Positions 8,681 to 17,227 of a DNA stretch of 64,000 nt are shown piece by piece. The stretch's first letter is position 1. The number at the start of each line of letters is the position of its first letter. Under the pieces are notes generated by a model, which saw nothing but the letters and a program-made list of their open reading frames with translations, was not told the DNA's origin and made no database searches. The DNA comes from Mesorhizobium sp. M8A.F.Ca.ET.218.01.1.1 (GTDB lineage Bacteria; Pseudomonadota; Alphaproteobacteria; Rhizobiales; Rhizobiaceae), in NCBI RefSeq assembly GCF_004791165.1, contig NZ_SRUZ01000005.1, forward strand, positions 186,001-250,000. Reading direction: 5' to 3'. Position numbers and translations under genes: made by a program.

Positions 8681-9460
8681 TCACACCCAGCCAGCATCGA
8701 CGATGAACTGCTGGCTCGTGCACATGCGGCTGTCGTCGGCGGCGAGGAACAGCGCCATGCGCGCGATGTCGGAGGGCTGCAGCCGATCGGGCAGGCACTG
8801 CCTCTCGTCGATCTGGCGTTCGCCGGCCGGGTTCAGCCACAGGCTCATCTGGCGCTCGGTCATCACCCAGCCCGGCACCATGCAGTTGACGCGGATGCGC
8901 TCGGGGCCGAGTTCGCGGGCCAGCGCCCGCGTCATGCCGTACACCGCCGCCTTGGCGGTCACATAGGCGGGGCAATCGGGATCGCCGACCATCCAGGTGA
9001 TGGAGCCGAAATTGATGATCGAGCCGCCGCCCTGCGCGCTCATCTGCGGGCGCACTGCCTGGGCCGCGAAGAACTGGTGGCGCAGATTCACCGCCATGCG
9101 GTCGTCCCAATACGCCACCGTCACGTCCTTGGTCTGGTGGCGGTCGTCATTGCCGGCATTGTTGCAAAGCACCTGGATGGGGCCGTTGTGCTGCATCGCC
9201 TCCGCGGTCGCCGCCTGCAACTGCTCGACATTGCGCAGGTCGCAGGGAATGAACAGCGGCGCGGCATGCCCCTCGGTCACGATCGCATCGACCAGGCGCC
9301 GCGAAGGCTCCTCGGCCAGATCGGCGAAGGCGACGCGGCTGCCTTGCGCACAGAAATGGCGCACCAGGCTTTCGCCGATGCCGCTGCCGCCACCGGTAAT
9401 GAACACGCTGCGGCCCTTGAGGCTGGGGTAGGTCGCGTAGCTGCCGATCTGATCCGTCAT
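8681..9460 (-). CDS. Short-chain dehydrogenase/reductase, probable sugar 1-dehydrogenase type
   Basis: A 259-residue SDR. It has the cofactor loop TGGGSGIG near residue 22, NNAG near residue 98, catalytic Ser in FGSITWM, and the Tyr-Lys pair in AYVTAKAA. Acidic residue D46 (FADLAEE) after strand 2 favours NAD+. Placed between IlvD/Edd dehydratase and AraD1-family genes with short gaps, it probably oxidises an aldose to the lactone or a sugar-acid intermediate. No lactonase gene is seen in the operon. The exact sugar cannot be deduced. Confidence 0.82.
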   Translation of the reverse strand: MTDQIGSYATYPSLKGRSVFITGGGSGIGESLVRHFCAQGSRVAFADLAEEPSRRLVDAIVTEGHAAPLFIPCDLRNVEQLQAATAEAMQHNGPIQVLCNNAGNDDRHQTKDVTVAYWDDRMAVNLRHQFFAAQAVRPQMSAQGGGSIINFGSITWMVGDPDCPAYVTAKAAVYGMTRALARELGPERIRVNCMVPGWVMTERQMSLWLNPAGERQIDERQCLPDRLQPSDIARMALFLAADDSRMCTSQQFIVDAGWV

Positions 9461-9471
9461 CGCGCGCCTCT

Positions 9472-11199
9472 CTAGTGGGAATGCCGGGGGACGCCGGCAT
9501 CGCGTCGGCCGACGAGAAAGTCGAAGTCGCAGCCCTTGTCGGCCTGCAGCACGCGCTCGACATAGAGGCTCTGGTAGCCGCCCAGCGGTGGCGTCGGAGG
9601 CTTCCAGTCGCGGCGGCGGATGGCCAGTTCTTCATCCGACACCAAAAGCTCGAGACGACGGCCGGCAACGTCGAGCTCGATGAGATCGCCGTCACGCACC
9701 AGGGCAAGCGTGCCACCTGCCGCGGCTTCGGGCGCCACATGCAGCACCACCGTACCGTAGGCCGTGCCGCTCATGCGCGCGTCCGAAATGCGCACCATGT
9801 CGGAGACGCCTTCTCTAAGCAGCTTGGCCGGCAGCGGCATGTTGCCGACCTCGGCCATCCCGGGATAGCCGCGCGGCCCGCAGTTCTTCAGCACCATCAC
9901 CGAGGAGGCATCGATATCCAGTTCCGGATCGTCGATGCGGGCGTAGTAGTGTTCGATATTCTCGAAGACGACGGCCCTGCCGCGATGCTGCATCAGTTCG
10001 GGCGTTGCCGCGGACGGCTTGATGACCGCTCCGTTGGGCGCCAGATTGCCACGCAGGATCGAAATGCCGCCCTCCTTGGTCAGCGGCTCGCTCAGCGGCC
10101 GGATGACCTCACGGTTGTAATTGGGCGCCCCGTCGATCAATTCACCGATGGTCTTGGCGCTGACGGTCATGGCGTCGCGATGAAGAAGCCCCACTTCATC
10201 AAGCGACGCCATGACCGCAGCTAGCCCCCCGGCATAGTAGAAATCTTCCATCAGGAACCGGCCCGACGGCATCAGGTCGACAATGGTCGGAACGTCGCGG
10301 CCAAGGCGGTCCCAGTCATCGAGGCTGAGATCGACACCAACCCGGTTGGCGATGGCGATCAGATGCAGCACCGCATTGGTCGAACCGCCGATCGCGCCAT
10401 TGACGCGGATGGCGTTCTCGAAGGCCTGCCTGGTGAGGATCTGCGAAATCGTCACGTCGCGGCGGACGAGATCGACGATCTGGCGTCCGGCCAGCTGGGC
10501 GAGCACGCCACGGCGCGAATCCACGGCGGGGATCGCGGCGTTGTCCGGCATGCCGATGCCGAGCGCTTCCACCATGCTTGCCATGGTCGAAGCGGTGCCC
10601 ATCGTCATGCAGCTGCCCGCCGACCGGCTCTGGCCCTGCTCGGCGGCGAGGAAGTCGGCGACCGGCATGCGGCCGGCCTTGACCTCCTCGGCGAATTTCC
10701 AGACATGCGTGCCCGATCCGATATCCTGTCCGCGGAACTTTCCGTTGAGCATGGGTCCGCCGGAGACGGCGATGGTCGGCAGGTTGCACGAGGCAGCCCC
10801 CATCAAGAGCGCCGGCGTGGTCTTGTCGCAGCCGACCAGCAGGATGACGCCATCGATCGGATTGCCACGGATGGATTCCTCGACATCCATGCTGGCGAGG
10901 TTGCGAAACAGCATGGCGGTCGGGCGCATGTTGCTTTCGCCCAGCGACATGACCGGGAATTCCAGCGGCAGGCCGCCGGCCTCGTAGACGCCACGTTTGA
11001 CGTGGTCTGCCAGCGCCCGCAAATGCGCATTGCACGGGGTCAGTTCCGACCAGGTGTTGCAGATGCCGATCACCGGGCGGCCGTCGAAAGCGTCTGCGGG
11101 AATGCCCTGATTCTTCATCCAGCTGCGGTGCATGAAGGCGTTCTTGCCCTCTCCGCCGAACCAGGCTTCGGACCGCAGTTTGCGTTTGGTCTCGGTCAC
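9472..11199 (-). CDS. IlvD/Edd family sugar-acid dehydratase (L-arabonate/D-galactonate dehydratase-like)
   Basis: A 575-residue Fe-S dehydratase. Cluster-ligand cysteines are visible in GICNTWSELTPCN, LLVGCDKTTPA and SAGSCMTMGTAST. The RGYPGMAEVGNMPLP and SDARMSGTAYG blocks are typical of the sugar-acid branch (L-arabonate, D-xylonate, D-galactonate) rather than valine-pathway IlvD. These enzymes remove water from a sugar acid to give the 2-keto-3-deoxy acid. The start codon overlaps the regulator's stop (11196-11199). It is the first enzyme gene of the operon and its product would feed the AraD1-family enzyme. Confidence 0.87.
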   Translation of the reverse strand: MTETKRKLRSEAWFGGEGKNAFMHRSWMKNQGIPADAFDGRPVIGICNTWSELTPCNAHLRALADHVKRGVYEAGGLPLEFPVMSLGESNMRPTAMLFRNLASMDVEESIRGNPIDGVILLVGCDKTTPALLMGAASCNLPTIAVSGGPMLNGKFRGQDIGSGTHVWKFAEEVKAGRMPVADFLAAEQGQSRSAGSCMTMGTASTMASMVEALGIGMPDNAAIPAVDSRRGVLAQLAGRQIVDLVRRDVTISQILTRQAFENAIRVNGAIGGSTNAVLHLIAIANRVGVDLSLDDWDRLGRDVPTIVDLMPSGRFLMEDFYYAGGLAAVMASLDEVGLLHRDAMTVSAKTIGELIDGAPNYNREVIRPLSEPLTKEGGISILRGNLAPNGAVIKPSAATPELMQHRGRAVVFENIEHYYARIDDPELDIDASSVMVLKNCGPRGYPGMAEVGNMPLPAKLLREGVSDMVRISDARMSGTAYGTVVLHVAPEAAAGGTLALVRDGDLIELDVAGRRLELLVSDEELAIRRRDWKPPTPPLGGYQSLYVERVLQADKGCDFDFLVGRRDAGVPRHSH

Positions 11200-11996
11200 G
11201 ATTGCTGGCCCCGGTCGTTGCGGCGTTTGTTGCGGTTCTCGACGCTGCGGCGCACGTCGTCCTCCGCATTGTCGATGAGCACCAGCAGCGCCTTTTGCGC
11301 GCCTGTGGCGTCGCCGGCGGCAATCTTCTCGGCTACTTCCCGGTGCAGCGGCAGGGAGTGGCGCTGGCCTTCCGGATTGTCGTTGGAGAGGCGAAAGCTC
11401 ATTACCAATGCGGTCTCGACCAGCGCTGCCAGCGAGCCGATCAGCTCGTTGCCGGTCATGCGCAGGATTGTCTGGTGGAACACCAGATCGGGCTTGGCGA
11501 AGCGGTCGCCGTCATCGCTGACTGCCTCCATTTCGGCCAGCGCCGCATGGATCTCGGCGATCTGCACCGGCGTTGCACGCCGCGCGGCGAGGGCTGCCGA
11601 CATCGGCTCGATGGCGCGGCGCAATTCGAACAGCGCCCGCACATCCTCGGCGCTGACACCGCCGGCATAGCGCCAGGACAGGACGTCGGGGTCGAGGAAA
11701 TTCCAGTCGGAACGCGGCCGCACCCGCGTTCCGGTCTTTGGCCGCGATTCGACCAGCCCCTTGCCGGCCAGCACCTTGATCGCCTCGCGCAGCACCGTGC
11801 GGCTGACCCCCAGCATCTCGCTGGAATCGTCGGCATTGGGCAGGGCCTCGCCGGGCAGGAAGTCGCCTTGCACGATGCGCAAGCCGATCTGCTCGACAAC
11901 GGTGGCGTGCAGCGCGGTGGAGCCGCTGGAAACCGCCACGGCAACCCGTGACGTGCGTGCCGTGCTGAACGATTTTCTATTCTTCATACTATTCAT
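11196..11996 (-). CDS. GntR-family regulator, FadR subfamily
   Basis: A 266-residue protein with an N-terminal winged helix (about 30-100: LHATVVEQIGLRIVQGDFLPGEALP and LGVSRTVLREAIKVLAGKGLV) and a C-terminal FCD ligand domain (LVFHQTILRMTGN). FadR-type regulators of sugar-acid operons usually repress until a pathway intermediate binds. Start ATG 11996 is the most likely of two close ATGs (also 11987). It is divergent from the aldose 1-epimerase gene, with only about 50 bp between starts, so one operator could control both directions. The perfect TCATATGA palindrome at the start codon is a candidate site. Confidence 0.85.
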   Translation of the reverse strand: MNSMKNRKSFSTARTSRVAVAVSSGSTALHATVVEQIGLRIVQGDFLPGEALPNADDSSEMLGVSRTVLREAIKVLAGKGLVESRPKTGTRVRPRSDWNFLDPDVLSWRYAGGVSAEDVRALFELRRAIEPMSAALAARRATPVQIAEIHAALAEMEAVSDDGDRFAKPDLVFHQTILRMTGNELIGSLAALVETALVMSFRLSNDNPEGQRHSLPLHREVAEKIAAGDATGAQKALLVLIDNAEDDVRRSVENRNKRRNDRGQQS

Positions 11997-12000
11997 ATGA
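11993..12000. promoter_or_regulatory. Small palindrome TCATATGA between divergent genes, candidate operator
   Basis: This 8-bp perfect palindrome overlaps the start codon of the FadR-type regulator and lies about 50 bp before the aldose epimerase start. Both promoters must lie in this narrow gap. The assignment as an operator is inference from position only. Confidence 0.3.
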
Positions 12001-12048
12001 TATGTCTTATCGCCATGGCGATTGGAGTCAAGGGATTGGGGAGTGCCG

Positions 12049-12978
12049 ATGACAAAGAATTCCGCTGTGGCAGTCGCGCAGCGCACGGAGCTGGTCTCGA
12101 TCAGTGACGGCATCGCGACGGTCGAGATTGCTCCGGCCGCCGGCGGAGCGCTGGCGTCGTATCGGTGGTGGCGGGATGGTTCGGCCGTGGATTGGCTGCG
12201 CCCGGCCGATCCAGTGGCGATCAGCCGTCGCGATGCCGGCGCCATGGCCTGCTTTCCGCTCGTTCCCTACTCCAACCGTATCAGGGGTGGCCGCTTCGAA
12301 TTCGCGGGGCGTTCGATCCAATTGCCCAGCCAGCCTGACGATCCACACTACGAGCATGGCCATGGCTGGCGTCACCCGTGGACGGTCGTCAGCCACCAAG
12401 CCAGCATGGTCGTCCTGCGCTACCGGCACACCGCCGATACCTGGCCATGGAGCTATGAAGCCGAGCAGAGGATCTTTCTGGCTGACGGCAGCCTTTGCAT
12501 GACGATTGCGGTGCACAACCTGTCGGACGCGCCGATGCCGGTTGGCTTCGGCCTCCATCCGTATTTCCCGTCGACACCGTGGACGCATGTCCAGGCCCGG
12601 GTATCAGGCATGTGGGAAACCGATGCGGAGGTCCTGCCCATCCGGCATGTCCCGCCGCCGGCGGGCGCCGATCCGTCCATCGGTTTTGACGTATCGGAAG
12701 TGGACTTCGACACGGTCTTCACCGGGTGGGCGCGCCGCGCCCGGATCACCTGGCCCGAGCACGGACGGCAGCTGGACATCGAGGCCGGGGCACCGCTCGA
12801 TTTCCTCGTCCTCTACACGCCGCCGGGCGAACCGTTCTTTTGCGCCGAGCCGGTCAGCAACATCACCGACGCTTTCAACCGGATGGATGACGAGAAGATC
12901 CATACCGGCTGCATCGTACTGGCGCCTGGCCAGAAGCAATCCGCCAGTATTCGCTTCACACCGTCGCTGGCTGTTTGA
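12049..12978 (+). CDS. Aldose 1-epimerase (mutarotase) family protein
   Basis: A 309-residue galactose-mutarotase-like protein. Visible family features are NRIRGGRFEFAGR near the N-terminus, HGHGWRHPW (first catalytic His region), VGFGLHPYFP (second His) and the late acidic residue region near EPVSNITDAFNR. It interconverts alpha and beta anomers of an aldose, supplying the form oxidised by the SDR. GGGGAG lies six bases before ATG 12049; an upstream TTG at 12022 is less likely. It is divergent from the FadR-type regulator and probably belongs to the same regulon. Confidence 0.85.
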   Translation: MTKNSAVAVAQRTELVSISDGIATVEIAPAAGGALASYRWWRDGSAVDWLRPADPVAISRRDAGAMACFPLVPYSNRIRGGRFEFAGRSIQLPSQPDDPHYEHGHGWRHPWTVVSHQASMVVLRYRHTADTWPWSYEAEQRIFLADGSLCMTIAVHNLSDAPMPVGFGLHPYFPSTPWTHVQARVSGMWETDAEVLPIRHVPPPAGADPSIGFDVSEVDFDTVFTGWARRARITWPEHGRQLDIEAGAPLDFLVLYTPPGEPFFCAEPVSNITDAFNRMDDEKIHTGCIVLAPGQKQSASIRFTPSLAV

Positions 12979-13003
12979 CGGTCAGCCGTCCAAAGCAGTC
13001 CGG

Positions 13004-14449
13004 TCAGAACGGATAATGCTGGCCAGGGTCCTCGATCGTCACCCAGCGCAAATCGGTGAATTCGGCGATCGAGGCCTTGCCGCCGAAACGGCCATAGCCG
13101 GAGCCCTTGACGCCGCCGAACGGCATCTGCGCCTCATCGCCGACCGTCGGTCCGTTGATATGGCAGATGCCAGCTTCGATGCGGGCGGCGACGGCAAACG
13201 CACGTTTGATGTCGCGGCTGAAGACGGCTGACGACAGGCCATATTTGGTGTCGTTGGCGACCCGCACGGCCTCGTCCTCGCCCTTGACGCGGATCACCGG
13301 CTTGACCGGTCCGAAGGATTCTTCCGAATAGACGCGCATCGTCGGCGTCACGTGATCGAGCAGCGTTGCCTCGACCACGGTACCGCTGCGCTTGCCACCG
13401 GCGACAAGCTTGGCGCCCTTGGCCACGGCATCGGCGACAAGTTCCTCCATCTTGTCGGCCGCCTGGCTGCTGATCAGCGAGCCCAGCACGACATGGCCGC
13501 GCGGGTCTCCCGCCGGCAGTTGCGAGGCGCGGACCGCGAGTTTTGCCACGAATTCATCGGCGATCTTTTCATCGACGATCAGCCGCTCTGTCGACATGCA
13601 GATCTGGCCCTGATGCATGAAGGCGCCGAAAGCGGCCGCATTGACCGCCGCGTCGATGTCGGCATCGTCCAGCACCAAAAGCGGCGCCTTGCCGCCGAGT
13701 TCGAGCAGCGCCGGCTTGAGGTGCCGGCCGGCGAGCTCGGCGATGATCCGGCCGACCTTGGTCGAGCCGGTAAAGTTGACGCGTTTCACCGCGGGATGCG
13801 CGACCAGCGCTTCAACGATACCGGCAGCGTCTTTAGGATCGTTGGTGACGACGTTAATGACGCCCTTGGGCAGCCCTGCCTCGACCAGCACCTGGCCGAT
13901 CAGCCGATGCGTGCCCGGGCACATTTCGGAGGCTTTCAGCACCACGGTGTTGCCGCAGGCGATCGGCATGGCCACGGCGCGTGTCCCGAGAATGACCGGC
14001 GCATTCCAGGGTGCGATGCCGAGACATACACCGGCCGGCTGGCGGATCGCCATGGCGAGCGTGCCCGGCTTGTCGGACGGGATGATCTCACCCGAAATCT
14101 GCGTCGTCATGGCCGCCGCCTCGCGCAGCATGTTGGCTGCCAGCATGACGTTGAAGCCGGCCCAGGAGCCTGTGGCGCCGGTCTCTTCCATCATCAGCCT
14201 GGTGAATTCACCGACCTTGGAGGCCATCACATCGGCCGCTCTGGAGAGCAAGGCGCGGCGCTCGCCGGGCCCGGTCTTCGACCAGGCGGGAAAGGCAGCG
14301 GCGGCTGCTTCGACGGCGGCGTTGGCATCGGCCACGCTTGCCGCCGCCGCGCGCGTCGCCAATTTGCCGGTGAACGGGTCCATGCGCTCGTAGGAAGCCT
14401 TGCCTGTTGCCGCCTTTTCGTCGCCGTCGATCAGAAGTCCGATATCCAT
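13004..14449 (-). CDS. Aldehyde dehydrogenase, vanillin/salicylaldehyde/coniferyl-aldehyde type
   Basis: A 481-residue NAD(P)-dependent ALDH. It shows APWNAPVILG, VNFTGSTKVGR, the glutamate motif LELGGKAPLLVLDDAD and catalytic Cys in HQGQICMSTERL. The GKAPLLVL and GQICMS context matches the vanillin/salicylaldehyde dehydrogenase branch as I recall it. It should oxidise an aromatic aldehyde to the acid. It is the last gene of the minus-strand run that starts at the PcaQ-type promoter near 20.1 kb, downstream of a coniferyl-alcohol-dehydrogenase-like SDR, which supports an aromatic substrate. Confidence 0.82.
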   Translation of the reverse strand: MDIGLLIDGDEKAATGKASYERMDPFTGKLATRAAAASVADANAAVEAAAAAFPAWSKTGPGERRALLSRAADVMASKVGEFTRLMMEETGATGSWAGFNVMLAANMLREAAAMTTQISGEIIPSDKPGTLAMAIRQPAGVCLGIAPWNAPVILGTRAVAMPIACGNTVVLKASEMCPGTHRLIGQVLVEAGLPKGVINVVTNDPKDAAGIVEALVAHPAVKRVNFTGSTKVGRIIAELAGRHLKPALLELGGKAPLLVLDDADIDAAVNAAAFGAFMHQGQICMSTERLIVDEKIADEFVAKLAVRASQLPAGDPRGHVVLGSLISSQAADKMEELVADAVAKGAKLVAGGKRSGTVVEATLLDHVTPTMRVYSEESFGPVKPVIRVKGEDEAVRVANDTKYGLSSAVFSRDIKRAFAVAARIEAGICHINGPTVGDEAQMPFGGVKGSGYGRFGGKASIAEFTDLRWVTIEDPGQHYPF

Positions 14450-14484
14450 TGTTCTTTCCCTCGCTCTCGATGGAGCTTCACAGA

Positions 14485-15276
14485 TTAGAAGCCGAGCACT
14501 TCGGCATTGATCGATGCTTCGAGGCCACCGTCAACCGGCACATTGGCGCCATTGACCCAGCGCGCGCCGTCCGAGCACAGGAACAGCACGACAGGCGCGA
14601 TGTCACCCGAAGTGCCGGCACGTCCGACCCGGGCAATGTCGCTGTCGACGCGGGCATCGCCAAGCACGCTGCGGAACTGTTTCAGGATCGGTGTTTCGAC
14701 CGGGCCAGGGCTCACCGCATTGACGCGGATGCCACGCTTCCTGAACAGCTCCTGATGTGCCGCGCGCATCGTCCACAGGAGCAGCAGTTCCTTGGACACG
14801 GGGTAGCCTTCCTCGTTCTTCACCACGTGGTCGGCGACCACTTTGGCGACATCGGGGAAACCTTCGATGCCGACCATCGAGGCGGCGCGGTTGAGATTGG
14901 CGCGCCAGCCATAACCGGCGATCGAGGCGACGTTGACGATGGCGCCGCCTTCGCGAAGGCTGGGCGCAAGCCCTTCCGAGAGCGCACGCAGACCGAAGAA
15001 GTTGACGGCCAGCGTCGAGGCCGCACCGGTGTTGCCGGAGAGGCCGGCGACGTTGCAGAGTGCATCGATGCGCTGCGGCAGGCGCGCGATGAGCTCATCG
15101 ACGCCCGCCTTCGACGAGATGTCGGCCTTGACGAAACTGCCAACCGCTGCGGCCGGCTCGCGCACATCGGCGCCGATCACGTCGGCGCCGAGCTGGCCGG
15201 CAAGCTCCGCCGTGCGTGCGCCGATGCCGGAGGCAGCCCCGGTGATGAGGATGGTCTTGCCGAAAAGCATGCTCAT
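14485..15276 (-). CDS. SDR resembling coniferyl-alcohol dehydrogenase (CalA)
   Basis: A 263-residue SDR starting MSMLFGKTILITGAASGIGA. It is unusual in having LCNVAG instead of NNAG, a shortened mid-region, and the ending ARWVNGANVPVDGGLEAS. These traits, with the VNFFGLRALSEGL and PGPVETPILKQF segments, resemble the coniferyl-alcohol dehydrogenase CalA of Pseudomonas sp. HR199 from memory. The Tyr-Lys pair is in EGYPVSKELLLL. The proposed role is oxidation of a cinnamyl-type alcohol to the aldehyde used by the next ALDH. ATG 15276 overlaps the permease stop and has GGAGAAGG upstream; ATG 15270 is an alternative. Confidence 0.78.
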   Translation of the reverse strand: MSMLFGKTILITGAASGIGARTAELAGQLGADVIGADVREPAAAVGSFVKADISSKAGVDELIARLPQRIDALCNVAGLSGNTGAASTLAVNFFGLRALSEGLAPSLREGGAIVNVASIAGYGWRANLNRAASMVGIEGFPDVAKVVADHVVKNEEGYPVSKELLLLWTMRAAHQELFRKRGIRVNAVSPGPVETPILKQFRSVLGDARVDSDIARVGRAGTSGDIAPVVLFLCSDGARWVNGANVPVDGGLEASINAEVLGF

Positions 15277-16334
15277 GCCTTCTCCTGATATGTTGTGGCT
15301 TGCTGCGACGGGATCATGCCGCCATCGGCGACGTTCGCCGGCAGCTTGACGCGGTAGCCGACCGGCAGCAGGCGCAGCCCAAAGCGCTCCTCGATCGTTC
15401 CCCACAGGCCGCGCGGCAGGAAAAGCGAAAACAGCACGGCGGTGGCGCCGAGGCCGATCAGGTACCAGACGCCGGCGCCGCCGAACCAGGTCTCGATGAG
15501 GAAGAAGACCAGCGCGCCGAGAATGGCGCCCTCGAACGTGCCGATGCCACCGACCAGAACCATGAAGATCATGTAGGCTGTCCACTGCACGTTGAAGTAG
15601 GTTTTCGGCTGGAAGGTGATGGAGGTCGCCAGCCACAATGCGCCGGCAATGCCGATGCCGAAGGCGGCAAGCACGAACAGCAGCCGCTTGGTGCCGGTGA
15701 CGCGCACGCCGACCGAAGCGGCCGCATCCTCATTGTCGCGAATGGCGCGGATGGCGGCGCCCGTGCTGCCGCGCAGCAGGCCGAAGAGGGCAGCGAGCAG
15801 GGCCGTCATCGAGGCTAGCGCCAGCCAGTAGATGGTCACCCGCCTTATCGAGGCATCGTAGACGTTGAGCGAGATCAGCGAGGTGCCGGTTTCGCCCTGC
15901 ACCAGCCGGTCGAGATTGACCAGCAGATGGGTGAGCGCCGCGATCACCCACATGCCGATGGCGAACTCACCGTTCTTGAGCCGCAGCATGAAGAGCGACA
16001 GCGGCCAGGAAACCGCGCCGACGATAATTCCCGATGCAAAGAGCGCCAGGAAAGGATTGAGACCGGCATCGGCAAGACGGATGGCGAAATATGCGCCAAG
16101 CCCGAAGAACACCTGCTGGCCGACCGAGACCAGGCCGCCGAAACCGGCCAGCGCGTTCCACATCGCCGCCAGGATCACATAGATGAACAGCGCCGTCATG
16201 CGGTCGACCGCGCCGGCCGAGAGGAATTGCGGCGCGATGGCGAGCAGCGCGATGACGATGGCCACGGCGATAGCCGCGATGCGCGAGGTCGCGGTACCAC
16301 GCTCGATCATGGGCGAAGTCGGAACGACGCTCAT
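15273..16334 (-). CDS. ABC transporter permease, LivM type (aromatic/branched-chain importer)
   Basis: A 353-residue permease with around eight to ten hydrophobic segments and the LivM coupling region RAIRDNEDAAASVGVRVTGTKRL. ATG 16334 overlaps the LivH-type stop (16331-16334), and its own stop overlaps the SDR start. It forms the translocation pore with the LivH-type subunit. By synteny with the PcaQ-controlled protocatechuate transporter of Sinorhizobium meliloti (pcaMNVWX), this is probably part of an aromatic-acid importer. An open frame reaching 16835 is only an antisense extension. Confidence 0.87.
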   Translation of the reverse strand: MSVVPTSPMIERGTATSRIAAIAVAIVIALLAIAPQFLSAGAVDRMTALFIYVILAAMWNALAGFGGLVSVGQQVFFGLGAYFAIRLADAGLNPFLALFASGIIVGAVSWPLSLFMLRLKNGEFAIGMWVIAALTHLLVNLDRLVQGETGTSLISLNVYDASIRRVTIYWLALASMTALLAALFGLLRGSTGAAIRAIRDNEDAAASVGVRVTGTKRLLFVLAAFGIGIAGALWLATSITFQPKTYFNVQWTAYMIFMVLVGGIGTFEGAILGALVFFLIETWFGGAGVWYLIGLGATAVLFSLFLPRGLWGTIEERFGLRLLPVGYRVKLPANVADGGMIPSQQATTYQEKA

Positions 16335-17227
16335 GGTGCGCTCCGGGAAGGCAGGTGCAACAGCCAGCGCAGGCCAAAGCCGGATGCCGAAAGCCGCACG
16401 AACAGCACGACAAGGAACACGGCATGACCGCCGATCAGAAATCCCTGCGGATGCACTTGCGCGCCGAGCGTCTGGGCCAGCGCCAGCACGATGCCGCCGA
16501 TCAGCGTTCCCCACAGCGACCCGGCGCCGCCGATCACCGCCGCCTCGAAGGCGAACAGCAATTGCGGCGCGCCGGCATAGGGATCGAAGGTCGCGCGCAT
16601 GCCGAGGAACGCGCCGGCAAGGCCGACGGTGACCATGGCGATGGCGGCAGCAACGGCGTTGGCACGCCGTGCATCGACGCCGACCAGGCCGGCGGTGTCG
16701 GGGTCTTCCGAGGTGGCGCGGATCGAGCGGCCAAGCCGGGTGCGGGTCAGGAATAGCTGCAGCCCGCCAAGCAGGACCACGGCGGTGGCGAACATGATCA
16801 CCGCGAGCTTGCCGACATAGATGCTGCCCGGCCATTCCCAGGAATCATAGGACAGGCTGCCGATGAAGGGCGCCAGCGAACGGGTGTCGGCGCCGAACTG
16901 TTGGAACAGCATGTTGTCGATGACGATGGCGAGGCCGAACGTGGTCAGGATCGGCAGCAGGGCGCCGCCGCGCGCGCTGCGCTCGAGCAGGAAGCGCTGC
17001 AGCGCCCAGCCGATCGCGGCCATCACTGGCAAGACGATGAGCAGGCCGAGAAACGGCGGGATGTGGAACCGCGAGGCCAAAAACCACAGCGCATAGGCGG
17101 CGAACACGGCAAGGCTGCCATGGGCGAGGTTGATGATGCGCATCACCGAAAACATGAAGGACAGGCCGCAGGCGATCAGCGCGTAATAGCCGCCGAGCAG
17201 GATGCCCTGGATGATCTGGTTGCTCAT
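16331..17227 (-). CDS. ABC transporter permease, LivH type
   Basis: A 298-residue permease beginning IIQGILLGGYYALIACGLSFMFSVMRIINLAHGS, the classic LivH opening. The coupling loop RATSEDPDTAGLVGVDARRANAVAAA is visible near residue 190. It overlaps both neighbours by four bases (17224-17227 and 16331-16334), so expression is tightly coupled within the importer operon. No odd features. Confidence 0.9.
   Translation of the reverse strand: MSNQIIQGILLGGYYALIACGLSFMFSVMRIINLAHGSLAVFAAYALWFLASRFHIPPFLGLLIVLPVMAAIGWALQRFLLERSARGGALLPILTTFGLAIVIDNMLFQQFGADTRSLAPFIGSLSYDSWEWPGSIYVGKLAVIMFATAVVLLGGLQLFLTRTRLGRSIRATSEDPDTAGLVGVDARRANAVAAAIAMVTVGLAGAFLGMRATFDPYAGAPQLLFAFEAAVIGGAGSLWGTLIGGIVLALAQTLGAQVHPQGFLIGGHAVFLVVLFVRLSASGFGLRWLLHLPSRSAP

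Noticed and set aside
8649..9110. Upstream extension of the AraD1-family frame to 9110
   Set aside because: The extension overlaps the SDR gene in another frame on the same strand and shows Arg/Pro-rich nonsense; the family N-terminus begins at 8648.
13004..14449. Aldehyde dehydrogenase as 2-oxoglutarate semialdehyde dehydrogenase of the neighbouring sugar-acid pathway
   Set aside because: It lies across the convergently placed epimerase, runs with the PcaQ-linked operon, and its active-site context resembles vanillin/salicylaldehyde dehydrogenases.
15277..16835. Long minus-strand frame joining the LivM-type gene to upstream sequence up to 16835
   Set aside because: Residues before 16334 are a shifted reading of the LivH-type gene. 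The real start overlaps the LivH-type stop.
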